From NCBI GenBank assembly GCA_025677815.1, contig JAIXMP010000024.1:62001-126000 (forward strand): a DNA stretch of 64,000 bases, read 5' to 3'. Of this stretch, positions 1-12,053 are shown piece after piece; the first letter of the stretch is position 1; each line of letters starts with the position of its first letter. The DNA comes from Phascolomyces articulosus (lineage: Eukaryota; Mucoromycota; Mucoromycetes; Mucorales; Lichtheimiaceae). The translations under genes and the position numbers were made by a program. The notes beneath the pieces were generated by a model. That model was not told where the DNA came from, ran no database searches, and saw nothing but the letters and a program-made list of their open reading frames with translations.

Positions 1-687
1 TACATACGTAAGTGTTGTAACCCCTTTTTTACATGGGAAACCAACAAGTATCCAATAAAGATTATTCTTTACTCATAAGATATCATTTTATGTATCTTCT
101 TTTTATATAATGGATCAACGACCCAAAGTGCTCTATTCTATACTACTCTCTCTCTCCCTATTAAAGTAAACTAGCCATCCTCTTCTATTTTATCACTATT
201 AAATAAATAAATAAAAATACATACAGATGACACCATTTAATAGATATCCTCCAATGGCTATTAAATTTCCATGTGAGGCAACCATCATCATGCAATCGAA
301 TAATCATTTTGGTGTCAAAAAAAAAAACATTTTATTACTTTTAAGACAATATCATCAAATACAATTATATACAAAAAAAAAAGAGTAGACTCTTGACTTT
401 AAGGCCTGCTTTGTCTTGTTTCAATGAAACATGCTACTTTTATGAAGGACAGTTCCAAACATCACCATCGTTCTCTTTTACAGCCAAGTTCCACCCGATG
501 GTACTTCATGACCAGCAGCTGAAACTATGTAATGACAGGTTGACATTATTTTCTTGCTCTGGCTACCATTGATGATTAAGAACATATGACGGCTTACTCA
601 AATATATTACCATCGGGTATAGTATGGTCAAGGGTAACTTTACTCTATAATTTATTTATTTTTTTGACCTGCGTCAAATGCAATCCA
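1..687. other. AT-rich intergenic DNA, no gene seen
   Basis: I see no supported coding region, RNA gene or promoter here. The stretch is AT-rich with short A and T runs. It ends at the left target duplication of the element that follows. Confidence 0.6.
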
Positions 688-1620
688 GGGAGTGCAGTTT
701 TTTTATAGTGAAAATTCACTTTTTTATAGTGAATTTTTGTAATTTGTATGGTAAAATGCCACAAATATATTTAACCCCAGACTCCGCTTGTATATTTGTA
801 CTATAAAATAAATTCAGGAGGTTTTTTTATGGTGAAATTTTTATGATAAAATTGCTGAACAGTTTTTTTTATAGTGAATTTTTTCAATTTATATAGTGAA
901 TTTTCTTTATTGTTGCATAAAATGCATAAAAAAATAAAAATAAATGACTTAGCACGATTTAGCACTAACACTACTTTAACTAAATCTTCTATAACTACAT
1001 ACTATTTATTTTTATATATACATTCGATTAAACAAAGGTTTTTTCATGTTCACAACAAAAAAAATCCCAAATAATGTACATTATGTTCCTTCTTAAAGTA
1101 TAATTATTTTATCAGTTGTATTTTCCCTTTTATCCCCAATATAGACAATATAGATATGTAAGTACTAAATAGTATATTAAGAAAGATAAGTATGTGGTTT
1201 TTTCTCTTTTATTTTTATTGTGCTGCATAAGTAAATATGAGACTATAAGTTGTTGATATATGTTAAGGAATAGGGTTTGGCATCTGGCTTCATACAGCCC
1301 TAGCTATGTTCTGGGGAGTATAGCGTGTGATTATGAATTCATATCTAAAAAAAAGTCTTTGCTATTTGACCCTATCTATAGCATCATCTTTGATAACAAT
1401 AAGTTGGAAATGATTATTTTTTATATAAAGGACAATGAGTGCAATATCTTTGACACAATTATTAGTGTAAATAATGATAAAGTGAAGAAGGATTGTGTAA
1501 TGCTTTATTACTACCATATTTATTTGAAAAAAAAGACAGTTTTTCATTTGTGCGGACTATTTTTCTTTCATTTTTATACTCAGTCGCTAAACTGCATTTC
1601 ACTATAAAAAAAACGCACCC
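688..1620. mobile_element. Non-autonomous DNA transposon with TIRs and 7-bp TSD
   Basis: The left end reads GGGAGTGCAGTTTTTTTATA and continues with GTGAAA. The right end, reverse-complemented, reads GGGTGCGTTTTTTTTATAGT and continues with GAAA, so the ends are imperfect inverted repeats of about 24 bp. The element is flanked by CAATCCA at 681-687 and 1621-1627, a perfect 7-bp duplication. A subterminal motif TTTTTTATAGTGAA recurs several times in the left third. An open frame of 115 codons at 1260-1607 has no feature I recognise and runs into the right TIR, so I do not call it a gene. Ends starting GGG-GTG plus a T run resemble the ends of the transposon at 43,724-47,922, so a Mutator-like relative is likely, but that link is inference. 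Confidence 0.65.
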
Positions 1621-1627
1621 CAATCCA

Positions 1628-4117
1628 AGCTAGATTGTTCTTCGACGTATTATTGTCGCGCCACTCCCATTGATATATGCAACAAGTGACATCCATTTAT
1701 CGACCCATCCATTATGATTTAAGACCCTTGCTCATGATGGTTTATTAGACATCACGCCTAAAAAATATTTGGTTAATATACAAATAGAGGCTTATTTCAC
1801 TTTCATCATTCATAGTGATGTAGGTATCAAATTCGACTGGTATATTGCATGAAATAAAATAGACTTCCGGACTTATAATATCAGCACCAATGATAGTATT
1901 TGATTTCCTGGATCGAAAAAAAAATAGTTACACTTTTTTCAAATAACACTTCTTGTGAATATTTCCTTTTTTTTTTTTTGAAAAAAGTGTAAAAATAAGA
2001 GAACGACTTGTTCAGTGGATATATTGATATTTTTACAAAATATATGTCCTAAATATAAAGTGACTGGATTTGAATAAATAAATAATAAAAAAAACGGATC
2101 ATTTTTAAAAATAAAAAAATGTGTATAAAAAACCTTAAAAGTGAACTGTTATAGAAATAAATGAGGCATAGTATCATCCTGTTCTATGGATGTGTCTCTC
2201 TTTAAAGAAGTATCAAATTACCCCATATGGGGACAAATGAATTAATTTTTTTTTTGTGTGATGGGCCGTACACTGGTTATACCTTTCCATCAAAAAGAAC
2301 TATATATACTCGATCACACCATCGTTCGACAAAAATATAAACTACATATCACCGTGTAAAAGTATTTCTTTATTTTTTTTTAAAAAAAAGTATCTATCCG
2401 TTTCTACTACGCGACCTAGAGCTAAGTTGGATCCTTCATGACTTTTTTTTATTATTATTTGTAATATAATTCTCGCTTTGTCAAGTAGAATGACAAATAG
2501 CAATAAGGATCATATATCGTATTATATATGCAAAAAGACACTTTGATTATTCAATACGTGGGAAGATATATACCCAATAGAATTTACCTAATTATTCATT
2601 ATTCATTTTGTTTGCATAATAATAAATATATAGCGTTGGATATATCCAAGTTAAAGTTATGGGGTATATAGCTTACCCATGGTTCCTTCATGTATAATTT
2701 CTTATTTTTATTTTTACTAACGTACGAAATATTTGATTTTTAGAGGTCCTCTTCTCTCCCCCCCCCCATTTCTATTAACCCTTGTTTTTTAAACGCATAA
2801 AAGAAGTGTGTGAGTATTTTTTTTTCATAACGATAGATAAGTAAGAGTAGTTAAGATGCCTAATTAATTTACAGGAATTTTATCATCATCATGCCATCAT
2901 AGATTTGCTAAAGAAGAAGGAAAGGTTTGTTCTACTTTTGTCTTTTTTTCCCGAATATTCATGCAGTAATTTGCTAGCTGGATAAACGTAACAGAAACAA
3001 TCAATTTAGGTTGTTGCTTGAGGAGCAGGGGAAGGTGGGAGGGTTTTTTTCACCGTGTAAAGAAAATTTTTTTCGATTTCCGCGGAGGAGGTTTCATTAT
3101 ATAGACTTTACTCAAACACCCACCGTGTGATCAAAGGTGTGGAGAAATATCTGGACTCGTATTGAATTTTTGTGGAGAAATAGATAGATAGAAACACATA
3201 CCTTCTGTCCGCTTCTTTTATTCGAAACACTATTATTTTATCTGCATTTAATTTATATTATATCAAGGGTCAAACAACAGGATATATTATGTTATTGATA
3301 TATATATATATATATAATATACACACACATAAGATTATTAATTATTAACCAACGAAAATGATGCGTGATGCATCGTGTGTACATGTTACTGATCGCTTCT
3401 CCCTCTTTTTTTTTTTTTTTTTTTACCACGGTTTGAAAAAAGAGAATGTGAATGTTATTATATATAATCCTGTTTAAGATTCCGTAGTTGGTGATTCTAT
3501 GACAAAGCTTCAAACCGAAAAAAAAACGATATACGTTCATCATTCGGTTCGATCCTATATTACTTATCAACATCTTTTACTTTACCCACGACATGGAACG
3601 CGGACTGTGAAAAATATATATATATATATTTTTTTCAAAAAAAGAAGAGGTTGTGTGTGTCATAGAGTATTATAATTTTCGCATAAAAAAAATTATAATA
3701 ATTCATTTTTATAATATTAATCATAATGATGGACGAGTTCCAGATCTGGTCTCAAGATAGTAAATCATCTTATCTTCCTTATATAATATATATATACAAA
3801 TAGTTTATTCATGGGTTCAAACGTGAGTTGATGATGAGAGATGAATCATATTGTTATTATTTGTTTAATAGTTTTAAAGATATATGTTAGAGGTATCGGG
3901 TCACGTTTTGCCGGTGTACGGGTTTCAACTTATTCATCATTGAAGGCTAAAATTTAATTATCTAAACATAAACGACCTCCCCCAAAACATAAAGGTTCTT
4001 GTTTATCTATCATATACTACAAATGGGTCCTTAATAAATAAACAACATATGAAAAAGAAACACGTAACTCGTTTTTATGATGATGATGATTGATGCATAA
4101 ATATAAAAGCATATATA

Positions 4118-4148
<31 letters not shown>

Positions 4149-4487
4149 AGAGAAAATGATTTGAAATGATGGTTTGATATATGAAAATGAAATAATGAAG
4201 AAATGTAAATGTAAGTAGAAATTAAAAGTAAATTTCGGTATAGTAAGAAATGAATGTTTTTTTTTGAATGTGGGTCATGAGTAAGTGAGTGTGTAATAGT
4301 AGTATTATAAAAGTATAGAAGGATGAGTTTATGTACAAAATAGAATATAGTATATGAATGTATGTATAAATGCGGATGACGACAAAGAAAAAAAAATAAT
4401 GAGCAAAAAAGAGAAATATACAAATGGAGCAAGCTCCAAACAAGGAGAGATAAAGGAGAGGTTCTGGAACCAATTGTTTTTTTTTGC
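1628..4487. other. Gene-free AT-rich stretch
   Basis: No supported gene. It contains a T9A8 inverted repeat at 2373-2389, C-rich and T-rich tracts, (TA)n runs near 3300 and 3610, and an ATT/TTA trinucleotide microsatellite at about 4118-4143. The right end is probably the 3' UTR of the minus-strand gene that follows. Confidence 0.5.
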
Positions 4488-5038
4488 TCATGCATAGGAT
4501 AATTGTGGCAAAGCGTTGAGGCGTTCATGTAAACTGGCAATAGCACCAGCATATTGAGCATTCAATTTAATAGATTCAGCTTTAGAAAGTCGTGATAATA
4601 AAAAGTTGAATCGGTCAACGCATACATCAATAGCTTCTTCAGCTGTTTCTCTGTCGTTATCGAAATAAACCGATCCTTGTGAATCGATAGCATATGCTAA
4701 CTATTGAATTGAGATAAAAAAAAGCACATGTAAGTCAAATGTATTCAAATGTGTTTAGACGTGTTACAATAAATTCTTATATTTACCTCATCTTCAGCAA
4801 ATTCATATGCTTGAATTAATTCATTTAATTCTTCTTCATATGAAATAATAAAAGTTTGTTCACTTGCACTGCTTGTAGATGATCTTCGTCGAATACGTCG
4901 TGATAACCATCGTGGTGCTGAAAAAGATTTAGTTGCTTCTGTATGGCAACTACAAGAACAATCGTCTTGATGATGATGTTGTTCGTGATGATGATGTGAG
5001 AAAGATTTAAATAATCGTAATGATGGCATGTTAAGCAT
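4488..5038 (-). CDS. Small conserved-looking His/Cys-rich hypothetical protein
   Basis: Two exons on the minus strand, 4787-5038 and 4488-4700, separated by an 86-nt GT-AG intron in phase 0, give 154 aa. The N-terminal third holds a His-rich cluster (HHHH..HHHQ, about residues 15-24), a CSCSC motif and a very basic stretch (RRIRRRSS, near residue 50). The rest is acidic and helical, with EEELNELIQAYEFAEDE before the intron and an even helical segment after it. There is no signal peptide or membrane segment. A second ATG three codons downstream (5029) could be the real start. I do not recognise the family. The basic serine-rich patch followed by helices could suit a small regulator, but that is a guess. 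X-box-like sites lie about 400-560 bp upstream. Confidence 0.7.
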
Positions 5039-5430
5039 TTTTTGTTTTGTTGTATGTAAACGTTTGGTAATGTTGATATGTAAAAGTGATATAGACAAGA
5101 TGGATATATATTTAAATAAAAAAGTAAAAAAGTAAAAAAAGGTAAAGAATAAAACCAAGATCCGTTCCTTTATATACTTTTCTTTAAGTCCCCCCAATTT
5201 TTATATTTGCCCGCAGTCGGAATAGGACATATCTTTAATCAGCAAAAAAAAAATGACTCCGAATTTGAAATAGTCAAAAAAAATATATAATCGGAATCTT
5301 TTCCCCCCCGAGTTGCCCCTTTTGTTAGCTCCCCCAATCTTTTTTATATATATATTTTATATATCATCATTTCATTCTGTTGTCATGGATACTCAACCAT
5401 AAAAAAAGTGTATGTGGGGAAGAAGTATAC

Positions 5431-5597
5431 GTTACCATGGCAACATCATAACTTCAAAGCATACGCGCAGTATATTTTGATCGCTAAGTGCTGCGGTTGT
5501 TGTTGCCATGGTGATCTATTATTAATACTAATAATAAGAAGGTGTGTGGCTGCGGTAATAAAAAAAACCTAAGCCTTCCGTGCGTTGCTATGGTGAT
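5431..5597. promoter_or_regulatory. Cluster of three RFX X-box-like sites
   Basis: GTTACCATGGCAAC at 5431-5444 is a perfect match to the palindromic X-box (GTNRCC, short spacer, RGYAAC). Two related copies follow on the same strand: GTTGCCATGGTGAT at 5502-5515 and GTTGCTATGGTGAT at 5584-5597, each keeping one half site. They lie upstream of the minus-strand gene starting at 5038. RFX proteins (Crt1/Rfx1 in fungi) bind this motif; occupancy here is inference. Confidence 0.5.
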
Positions 5598-8500
5598 ATA
5601 TGCCTGGTGTTGTTATACATGCAACACCACATTTTACATTTTTGATTTAAGGAGTGTGAATCATAAGTTTGTTATTGTTTTTATCCATATACCTTGGCGA
5701 AATCCGCATAACAAAGGAGATTGTTGTTGTAAGGCCAAGGAAGATCCAATCACTTGATAAACAATAACAATTACCCCCTTATTTCTATTATTTCATATAA
5801 AATACCATTGTTTTGATGGATTGATAATGGGATGCTTTCAAAGAAAAAATAAAGAGCCAAGGAAGTATGCCAATACCCTTTTGGGGGGGAGGGAGTGACA
5901 AGGGAGAAGAAGGCATAAGAAGCTCTTGGCTGGCTTAATAAGATTACCAAAATAAGAATGCTTGGGATTTTATCCGACATTCCCCTTTTGAATAAGAACA
6001 CGTACTTAGTCAGGTTTTGGTTGCTTACACATTCAACTTTTTATTACGTGCTAATGACTCAACTTGGCTCGTCTTTTCCCGTTTCCATAAACTCAATACG
6101 TGTCAACACACATATTGCATGAATTCATCCCCCCAACACCTTTTTCAAAAATTCTGCTGTTTATCATAATAAAAAGAACAACTCCGTTCACGCATCATAA
6201 ATAAAAACTTTAAATTCATTATACTTTTTGATGAGTATAGTAAGGCGGACTCCATATTTTTTATATTTCATATCCGCCATATTCTTGTAACTACACTATT
6301 CATGCCGATAACACTCCTTTTTTATTTCGTCATCACGCTTCGTTTGAGAGAAAAAGTGGGGTAAAAGGGTGGTATTAATAATAATAATAACAGGACGAAT
6401 GGATGAATGGAAAGCTTACAAATGGAATAAAGACCTCATGATATACATAGCTTTGTAAGCAATTTGCTTAATAATAAAAAAAGGGACAAAAGACGCGTCT
6501 TTACTATACTGTTATAGTCGTGAGGTTTCTATACTTGGAATAGAATATATTTTATTCGTCATCCATTCGCCATTATAAAAAAAGTTACAAATGGGGAAAT
6601 CAAATTCACTCTTTCCATTTTCATCCACAGCCATTATTAATTAACACGTCTGTCATTATAGTTTGTAAAGTTTTTGTTCGAAAAGGAGAAGGAAAATGAA
6701 TCTGTCCGAATGTCCCGTTTCGCTTGTATCCGGATGTGTGAGTGATTGATTTTCATTATTATTTTATAATTTTCATTGTCAAGCTTAAAAAGCTGACATA
6801 AATCATTTAATTGAATAAGAAATTACGTAAATCTATCTCTCATCTATCAATCTACTTATTTGACTAAGTTATATTCATTCCTTAACGTTCTGCCGTTGAA
6901 AAAACAAGAATAAAAATTTTCATTAGTGGCCAAAAAACCTATTTAGAGTAAAAAACTTTCCGATCAATGGATAAACTTGCTGTGTGTATCTCCACTCCCC
7001 CAAAAAACAAAAAAAAATTTCATGCTCCACTCTTGATCAAGTCCCACAGTAAACATATGAATTTTCATTATTCTCTTGTTTTGTTGCAGATCATCGCATG
7101 ATACAAAAACAAATGTCTTTCATGCCGTTCAGGTTGAAAAAAGTCTAGGCAAAAATATGGAGTTATAGATAAAATAGGCAAATAACATTCTACCTTTCAC
7201 ACACCATAGATACATTCATTTGGTCTATTAGAATGGGGCAAGATCATAATATGTATTTCTTTGTCGATTATTTCATCATCAACTGGATATAGTAAGTGTT
7301 TAGCCTAATATTAATAATAGGAGAAGAAGAAGTATATATATATGAAATATGAAAATAGACAAAGAGGATCCTCTTTATTAATATAATAAAAAATGCTACG
7401 CCTCAAGTACCAATAATTACTTTGGCATAAAAACAATGATTAAGGTGCATTTTTATCTCCTATTATTATTATGATTACTATGAATATCAAAGTCAACCAA
7501 AGAATTTATCGTTGCTTCCTTTGTATGATCGTCCAAGTGGTCTGATGAAGAGATAATTATCTATTATTTTTACATCAGCGAGTACGCATTGCTTCATATA
7601 TAGGTACATTATGGAACTATACATGTTCGTCCAAGAGATGCATGGTTATAAAAATTGATGGTTTAATAGAGCTAAGAAACCAAGAATAAAATTAATCATT
7701 GAATGCTCTATTCTTCTTACAGTTTCCATACCCTTCTATGTTTAATACAATAGAAATGACACTTTTATACGGTTTCATATGATGCGATCTTGCTTTTTTT
7801 TACTCCATATATATGAAGTCTAACATTTACAAAATAGTGTGATTGTGTACATGCTAATTAATAATGAAAAAGGAGAACCAAAAAGTTAGATGACATTTTG
7901 GTGGGTTATCCAAATAAGTTATTTCTTGGTATTTCTTTTCTTCTTCCTCCCCCCACATACACATCATACACTTTTATAAAAATGGCATAATAAAGATATG
8001 TAGATCTTTATGCAAAAAAAAAAAGATGCGTGAAAACGACGTTAAAACTGTAACATAATGAATTGACACGTGTAAAAAAAATACGGGGTGAGGTAAAAGT
8101 GTCATGATGATGTTTGAAACAATAAAAATAAGATGCATATGAAAAAAATGCTTTACCAGCAATAAATGCGATTGCCAAGATGGCATATATTCAATGTGGC
8201 TATAAGATAATTAACATATGAAATTGAAAGAATTAAAAAAATGACTCCCATTTTTAAACATGTGAAATACATCTTGTAATAATCATAATCGAAATAAATC
8301 CAAAATTGGTTTTTTGCCTGTCCGAATTTTCGGTTTGATTTTACAACACAAAAAAGTTTAAAAACCAACCCCAATTCTAAAATATGTGATCGTTTGATCG
8401 TAAGCATGACGTATAGGGATGGATGCATCCTCTCCACACTATTTACTTGACATGTGAAATGAATGGGTTAAATAGTGAAATCGACTTTCGTGATAAGAGT

Positions 8501-8640
8501 CATAACCAATATATTTCTACTTGGGTCATGTTTTTCTTATGCTGAATTCTATATATCATAAGACGTTACAATATGATCCTTTTTCATATGTATTTTTTTT
8601 GGAGATATGAGAATCAAACAACAATCACCATGGACACAAC
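5598..8640. other. Gene-free AT-rich stretch
   Basis: No supported gene or RNA. Short open frames on both strands lack codon structure, partner exons or any recognisable motif. The sequence is dominated by A/T runs and short AT repeats. Confidence 0.5.
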
Positions 8641-8679
8641 ACCAATAATCTCTGATTTTTCATCCACATTGAAACCAAT

Positions 8680-9500
8680 GTGATCCCAAAAACAATAATC
8701 ATCCTAGAAATACCACCCTAAGGATTCATGATTTATTTGTATCTAGAGGATAAACACCCCAGAGTCATCCTTAGGTCATATATATAAATAAATGAGCTTT
8801 AATGGCAATTTTTTGTGTCTCGAGTTCATTTGTATCCTGCTGTCCTGTTTCTACTCTGGGTCCATCAGATCCTCTATCTAGTTTCTCTCTCTCTCACTCT
8901 CCGTAACTGCTCCAGTTCCTACAATAAAGGATGTGTAATCGAAAACCCTCACTAATTAACTTTTAGCTTAGAAGCTTATAACTGTATCTTCGATCGATCA
9001 TTGTATCTCATCCTTTCTCTGTATATATCAATCTAAGAACCGCAAGTAGTAGCCGGTCAATCCGCCCTACAGGGACACCAGCTAATTTGTGCTATAATAG
9101 ATAAAATGTTTCATCTCCAAATAAAAAGTATTGATATATATTCTCCATTATATTTAGAAGGGAAATTGTTTGACTATATATGTACTTTTGATCCATCCAC
9201 CATTTTGGGCGCAAGAATATCACATTTTTCAAAGTCTAAATGCATGAAAAAAACTGGCACCTCATCCATTTATTCTTTCCAAAGATCTCTAAAACCTCTC
9301 TATACTACTCTATTTCAGGTTACTTTATCCCATTGACAATAACCTCCAGAAAACGGCTCTTGTTTAATGATGACAAATGGAATTTTTGGTTCTTCTGGTT
9401 TAAATTCTACTGATATATATAGTTCTCGTGCATCTACTAAGTATCATCCACTTGCTTTGTTCAAAAAGTTGTTATAAGTATCCATATAGATCATCCTACT
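8680..9500 (+). mobile_element. Possible solo LTR or LTR-retrotransposon fragment
   Basis: The stretch begins near 8680 with TGTGATCCC. It then has a TATA-like box (tatatataaataaa, about 8779), a C/T-rich block (8850-8905) and an AATAAA signal (about 8922). That order is expected of U3-R-U5 in a long terminal repeat. A 76-codon frame at 9106-9336 follows, and weakly open frames continue past it with stops. I see no second LTR copy, primer-binding site or recognisable gag/pol motif, so this may be an old fragment or chance composition. Confidence 0.25.
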
Positions 9501-10135
9501 TTACTATCACAGACCAAGAGAGCGACAGTGTCCTTATATATATACATCGTCGTCGTGTTATTGCTATTATTCATTCATGTTGAATATTGGAAAAAAATTA
9601 ATTCGCAAATATAAAAATTGAATGGCAAGAAATAGTCATTATCTATAGTGCATCTTAATAACTATGGTGTATAGTATGGTATATAACATAATAATTGTTG
9701 GGAATAAAGGTGGAATAAGGTGAAAAGAGACCAAAAAAACGAAAGCGGAGGCAGAAGGAAAAAAAATATCGGGGCCCAGGTGTGCAAACCGCCGGACAGT
9801 CCAATGAGGTGAATTGGATTTGGCCGAAGTGTAATCCCCCTCTTTCATCCATACATTGACGGTAAGCTATATAGGCCCAATCCATCCATTAGAAAACCAA
9901 ACTTGATATACATCCATCCTCGCCCATCGATCATCAAAGACAACGGATACAACCCATCTATCTATTTTTTGATATATACCACCATGGACGAAAAAACGTT
10001 TTATATCTTTGGATTCATCGAAATCGAGGAGTGGATATATATAAATTATATCTGTGGATAATATCATTGAAGAACTCCCAATGTCGAAAAAAAAAAAACT
10101 CAATTTTTTTATTGTTTTAAATTACATTTCTAGTC

Positions 10136-10623
10136 ATGGTCACTCCTGCTGTTAAGCACACGATCGTCAAGAAGCGCACTGCCAAGTTCAAGCGCCATCA
10201 ATCCGACCGTTTCGCCCGCGTTGGTGTAAGTTGAATAATGGAAGAATGAGGAAAAAATTGAGAATGACATAAAGTATGGCATATTCATATCAATTATTGT
10301 TTATTGGAAAATTATAGGAATCGTGGAGAAAGCCCAAGGGTATCGATGGTCCCGTCCGTCGTCGTTTCAAGGGTCAAATCCCCATGCCCAAGATTGGTTA
10401 TGGTTCGGCCAAGAAGACTCGCCACATGATGCCTAACGGTTTCTTAAAGTTCACTGTCAGCAATGTCAAGGAACTTCAATTGTTGTTGATGCACAACCGT
10501 ACCTATGCTGCTGAAGTTGCTCACAATGTCTCTTCCAAGAAGCGCGTCGAAATTCTTGAACGTGCTGCTCAGCTTAACGTCAAGGTTGTTAACGCTGGTG
10601 CTCGTCTTCGTTCCCAAGAATAA
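10136..10623 (+). CDS. RPL32: 60S ribosomal protein eL32
   Basis: Two exons, 10136-10225 and 10318-10623, with a 92-nt phase-0 GT-AG intron after residue 30, give 131 aa, the normal eL32 length. Recognisable family landmarks are an N-terminal [15 protein letters not shown], then [19 protein letters not shown], the [17 protein letters not shown] block and a C-terminal [10 protein letters not shown]. It is a structural protein of the large cytosolic ribosomal subunit. Codon use is strongly biased towards C-ending codons (AAG, GTC, CGT/CGC) compared with neighbouring genes, as expected for a highly expressed gene. The ATG is preceded by TTTCTAGTC, so a 5' UTR intron ending just before the start is possible. 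It is convergent with the ligase gene downstream. Confidence 0.97.
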
Positions 10624-11190
10624 ATGTATTGTAACTTTCTTTAATACATTTTTTTTTATTAAAAAGTTACTTTTTGTTTTTTCAAATCCGTTTTTTTTTC
10701 TTTTGAATTTTTCTTCTTTGGGGCAAAGAATGTATATAACGATGAATCCTACAGCAAACAAAACAACACTTGGATGAGTATATCAACAATCAACAGCAAC
10801 GGACCAACAAACCTCACTATTTTTTTTGGACAATTTTTTTTCTTTTTCGAGAACTTGGAAGGTCTTCTTTTTTTATATCATATTATATTTATATTATATA
10901 TATATCTTTGAATGCAACAAGGATTTGAAAAAAGAAAAAAAATGAACAATTCAACAAAAGGAAAAGAGAAAAAGTGGTATATATCAAATTATACGGGAAG
11001 AGGAAGTAAAAGAAGAAGAGAAGAGAAGGGAAAGAAAAACAGTGTAGAATAGAGTGGTTGAATAAGAGAAAGAGACAGAAAGGTTTACAATGCTGTTATT
11101 GTTACGAGGTTGTTATTTTTTTTGTTGTAAGTGTGAAATGTGTTGTGATGGAATTGATATTTAATGTATATGAATAAAAAGTGATTCAGA
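10624..11190. other. Convergent 3' intergenic region
   Basis: This is the 567-bp spacer between two converging genes. It is A/T-rich with T-runs just after the eL32 stop and purine-rich stretches (10,920-11,090) that would be 3' UTR of the minus-strand gene. No gene is seen. Confidence 0.5.
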
Positions 11191-12010
11191 TCACGATGAC
11201 GATGTGGATGCAACAGGAGCAGCCGCAGAAGTTGTACCATTTTCTATTAATAATAAGAATTTAGTTTACTTGATTGCATTTCAATTTATATATATATTAG
11301 ACTATACATCAATAAAAAAATTACCTTCTGAAGTAGATGCAGCAGGAGTAGAAACAGTAACGCATTCATTTGCTTTAGATTCTTGTGGTGGCGTTGAAGA
11401 AGATGCTTCACCTTCAGGATTTTCTTCTTGTGCTCGTTTTTTTAACATTTGAAGTACCTAAATTAAATTAAAAAAAAAAAGAAGGGGGATAAGTTTATCT
11501 ATGAATCCATTGATCATGACGATGATAATGATTAATAATAATTACCTCAGTTGCTTCTACCGCTACACTAGCATCCAAATCGGCATAACTTCTACATAGA
11601 GGACATAAGAAACCAGGATAACTTTGTAACAAAGGTCGACAACATTTAAAATGGAAAGTATGGGAACAAGGTGCTACAAATAACGCTTGGAAAGGTGCAA
11701 TTGCATAAAGACAAATGCAACAATCTTCAATGTGTATATTTTCACGATCCGCCGATTCACCCGTTGCTCCTGCTACAGCAGCTGCGGCTGATGTTCCTCC
11801 AGCATCACCACCACCCGCATTACCCATGGCTGCATCAAGTACACTGACGTTGTTGGGTGGTGTGGTCAAGTTGCGCAAAGACTGAAACGTATTCAAACTG
11901 AAACACGGGATATGATCATCAGTTATTTTTTTCTCATAAAAATCCTTTTGATTTTTCTTACCTAATAAACTCCTCCCCTTCCTTTCTCCTTTCTCCCAAC
12001 AATGAACCCC

Positions 12011-12053
<43 letters not shown>

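Noticed and set aside
1260..1607. 115-codon open frame inside the 5' TIR element
   Set aside because: It shows no recognisable motif, its end lies in the right inverted repeat, and the sequence is low-complexity; chance is likely.
9639..10103. Three overlapping minus-strand frames upstream of eL32
   Set aside because: Short, in different frames, without splice links or family motifs; the region is better explained as the eL32 promoter.
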